Assembly: GCA_947447945.1 (NCBI GenBank)
Contig: CANFLR010000019.1
Location: 1 to 33,921, forward strand
DNA from: Burkholderiaceae bacterium
GTDB lineage: Bacteria > Pseudomonadota > Gammaproteobacteria > Burkholderiales > Burkholderiaceae
Direction: 5' to 3'
DNA: 33,921 nucleotides
Below are positions 33,152-33,921 of the stretch, in pieces. The notes beneath the pieces were generated by a model. That model did no database searches and was not told the origin of the DNA. It worked only from the letters and a program-made list of their open reading frames with translations. Numbering within the stretch: the first letter of the stretch is position 1; every line of letters starts with the position of its first letter. A program made the translations under genes and the position numbers.

Positions 33152-33871
33152 ATGCGCATTATGATTTTTATCTGCCTAGTTTTGTCTCCCCTTATTTTAA
33201 TGGGTATGGAATTATTTCATCCTGCGCATTTCACGAAAAATCCAGGCATGACGGCATATTTATGTCATCCACAGGCGCACGATCCACACTATGATGCTTT
33301 AGCGTATTTTGGTCCGAATTGGTGGTTTCTGCTGCACATGGTGCAAACACCATTAGTCGTTCTAGTTGGTATAGGCTTATTAATTTTGAGCGATGCCTTT
33401 TATCGAGACCCAATGTATAAGCCAAAGGCTGAGATTTTTTCGTGGATTGCAAGAATTGCTATTTTTCTCTTTGTTGTGTATTTCACAGTTCTTGATAGCA
33501 TTGGCGGCATTGGTTTAGGTCGCCAACTGATTGTCATTGATCAACTCTTTGCAGCAGGGGAAATCAGTGGGTATGACGCACATGTGATTCAGCGGTTTTT
33601 AGATGTGATGTGGGTCGACTCTTGGATTGGTGGCGTTGGATCCTTTGTGAGCTTAACGGGGTCTTGGGCTGTATTTGTAGCAGCTAGCTCTCTAGGCATT
33701 TATCTCATATTAAACAAAAAAATCAACCTTCTTTGTTTCGCCCTGCTCCTGGGATTTGGTTGGGAGCTGCAGCTCGCACACGCTAGCTATCATGGACCGA
33801 TTGCTTTCTCTTTACTGGCGCTTGCCTCTGCCCTTTACCTTTACCAAAGTCGATCGCCTAGACAAGAATAG
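33152..33871 (+). CDS. Membrane protein of unknown function
   Basis: I do not recognise this 239-residue protein. About six hydrophobic segments are visible (about 1-20, 60-80, 100-116, 157-185, 190-205 and 215-232). The first may be an uncleaved signal anchor. Histidines and aromatic residues cluster in the first external loop (LCHPQAHDPHYDALAYFG then NWWFLLHM), which could bind a metal or haem, though no known motif is present. An AAGGGG ribosome binding site supports the start. It is divergent from sulP and followed by no terminator that I can see. Confidence 0.75.
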   Translation: MRIMIFICLVLSPLILMGMELFHPAHFTKNPGMTAYLCHPQAHDPHYDALAYFGPNWWFLLHMVQTPLVVLVGIGLLILSDAFYRDPMYKPKAEIFSWIARIAIFLFVVYFTVLDSIGGIGLGRQLIVIDQLFAAGEISGYDAHVIQRFLDVMWVDSWIGGVGSFVSLTGSWAVFVAASSLGIYLILNKKINLLCFALLLGFGWELQLAHASYHGPIAFSLLALASALYLYQSRSPRQE

Positions 33872-33898
33872 CCAGTCTAGGGTTCGGGTCTGTTAATT

Positions 33899-33921
33899 TG
33901 GCCTGCCCAGCACGATTCGAA
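33899..33921 (-). tRNA. Possible 3' end of a tRNA gene (cut by window edge)
   Basis: On the minus strand the last 23 bases read as T-loop TTCGAAT, then CGTGC as 3' T stem, TGGGCAG as acceptor strand, G as discriminator and an encoded CCA. The order and lengths fit a tRNA exactly, and the other tRNA here also encodes CCA. The 5' part is outside the window, so pairing cannot be tested and the amino acid is unknown. Confidence 0.5.

Overview
The window reads as ordinary chromosome of a betaproteobacterium in the Burkholderiales, most likely a Polynucleobacter-like freshwater bacterium. This rests on the relA / tRNA-Val / thrS / infC / rpmI / rplT order, the style of the encoded proteins, a Bug-type binding protein, the wrbA-DUF2069 pair and a moderate G+C content judged by eye. 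The genus is an inference and was not checked by a search. I see no phage, insertion sequence, CRISPR array or plasmid functions.

Layout. From 1 to 8478 everything lies on the minus strand. In transcription order this is: a CoA-transferase pair (scoA, scoB), a long protein joining a cation diffusion facilitator to an alpha/beta hydrolase, the ppGpp synthetase relA, tRNA-Val(GAC), a terminator, and then the translation operon thrS-infC-rpmI-rplT. Divergent from scoA is an ETF:ubiquinone oxidoreductase (8636-10306), whose 3' end overlaps a convergent MFS transporter by 16 bases. The transporter is preceded by aroC, a CBS-domain protein and a YihY-family membrane protein. From 14069 the plus strand carries wrbA, a DUF2069 protein, an FAD-linked 2-hydroxyacid dehydrogenase, an orphan 62-residue gene with strong expression signals, and a Lys-Lys pentad-repeat protein in tandem with a PPK2 polyphosphate kinase.

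From 18062 to 22546 a minus-strand unit encodes the glutamate/aspartate importer gltIJKL, an unusual lipoprotein and a fluoroacetate-dehalogenase-like hydrolase. Next come a secreted LVIVD beta-propeller (plus), a ModA-like protein without a signal peptide and a Bug-type binding protein (both minus), and an APC permease (plus). A three-gene gluconate-dehydrogenase-like complex follows (Tat subunit 3, GMC flavoprotein, mono-haem cytochrome c), then a SulP transporter carrying STAS and cyclic-nucleotide domains. A divergent membrane protein of unknown function closes the window, which ends in what may be the 3' end of a tRNA gene.

The strongest candidates for new biology are the CDF-hydrolase fusion (5188-7047), the pentad-repeat protein paired with PPK2 (17003-18065), the orphan small gene (16592-16780), and the GMC complex with a four-cysteine motif (27528-30410). 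infC starts with a rare AUC codon, 51 bases upstream of the first conventional start.
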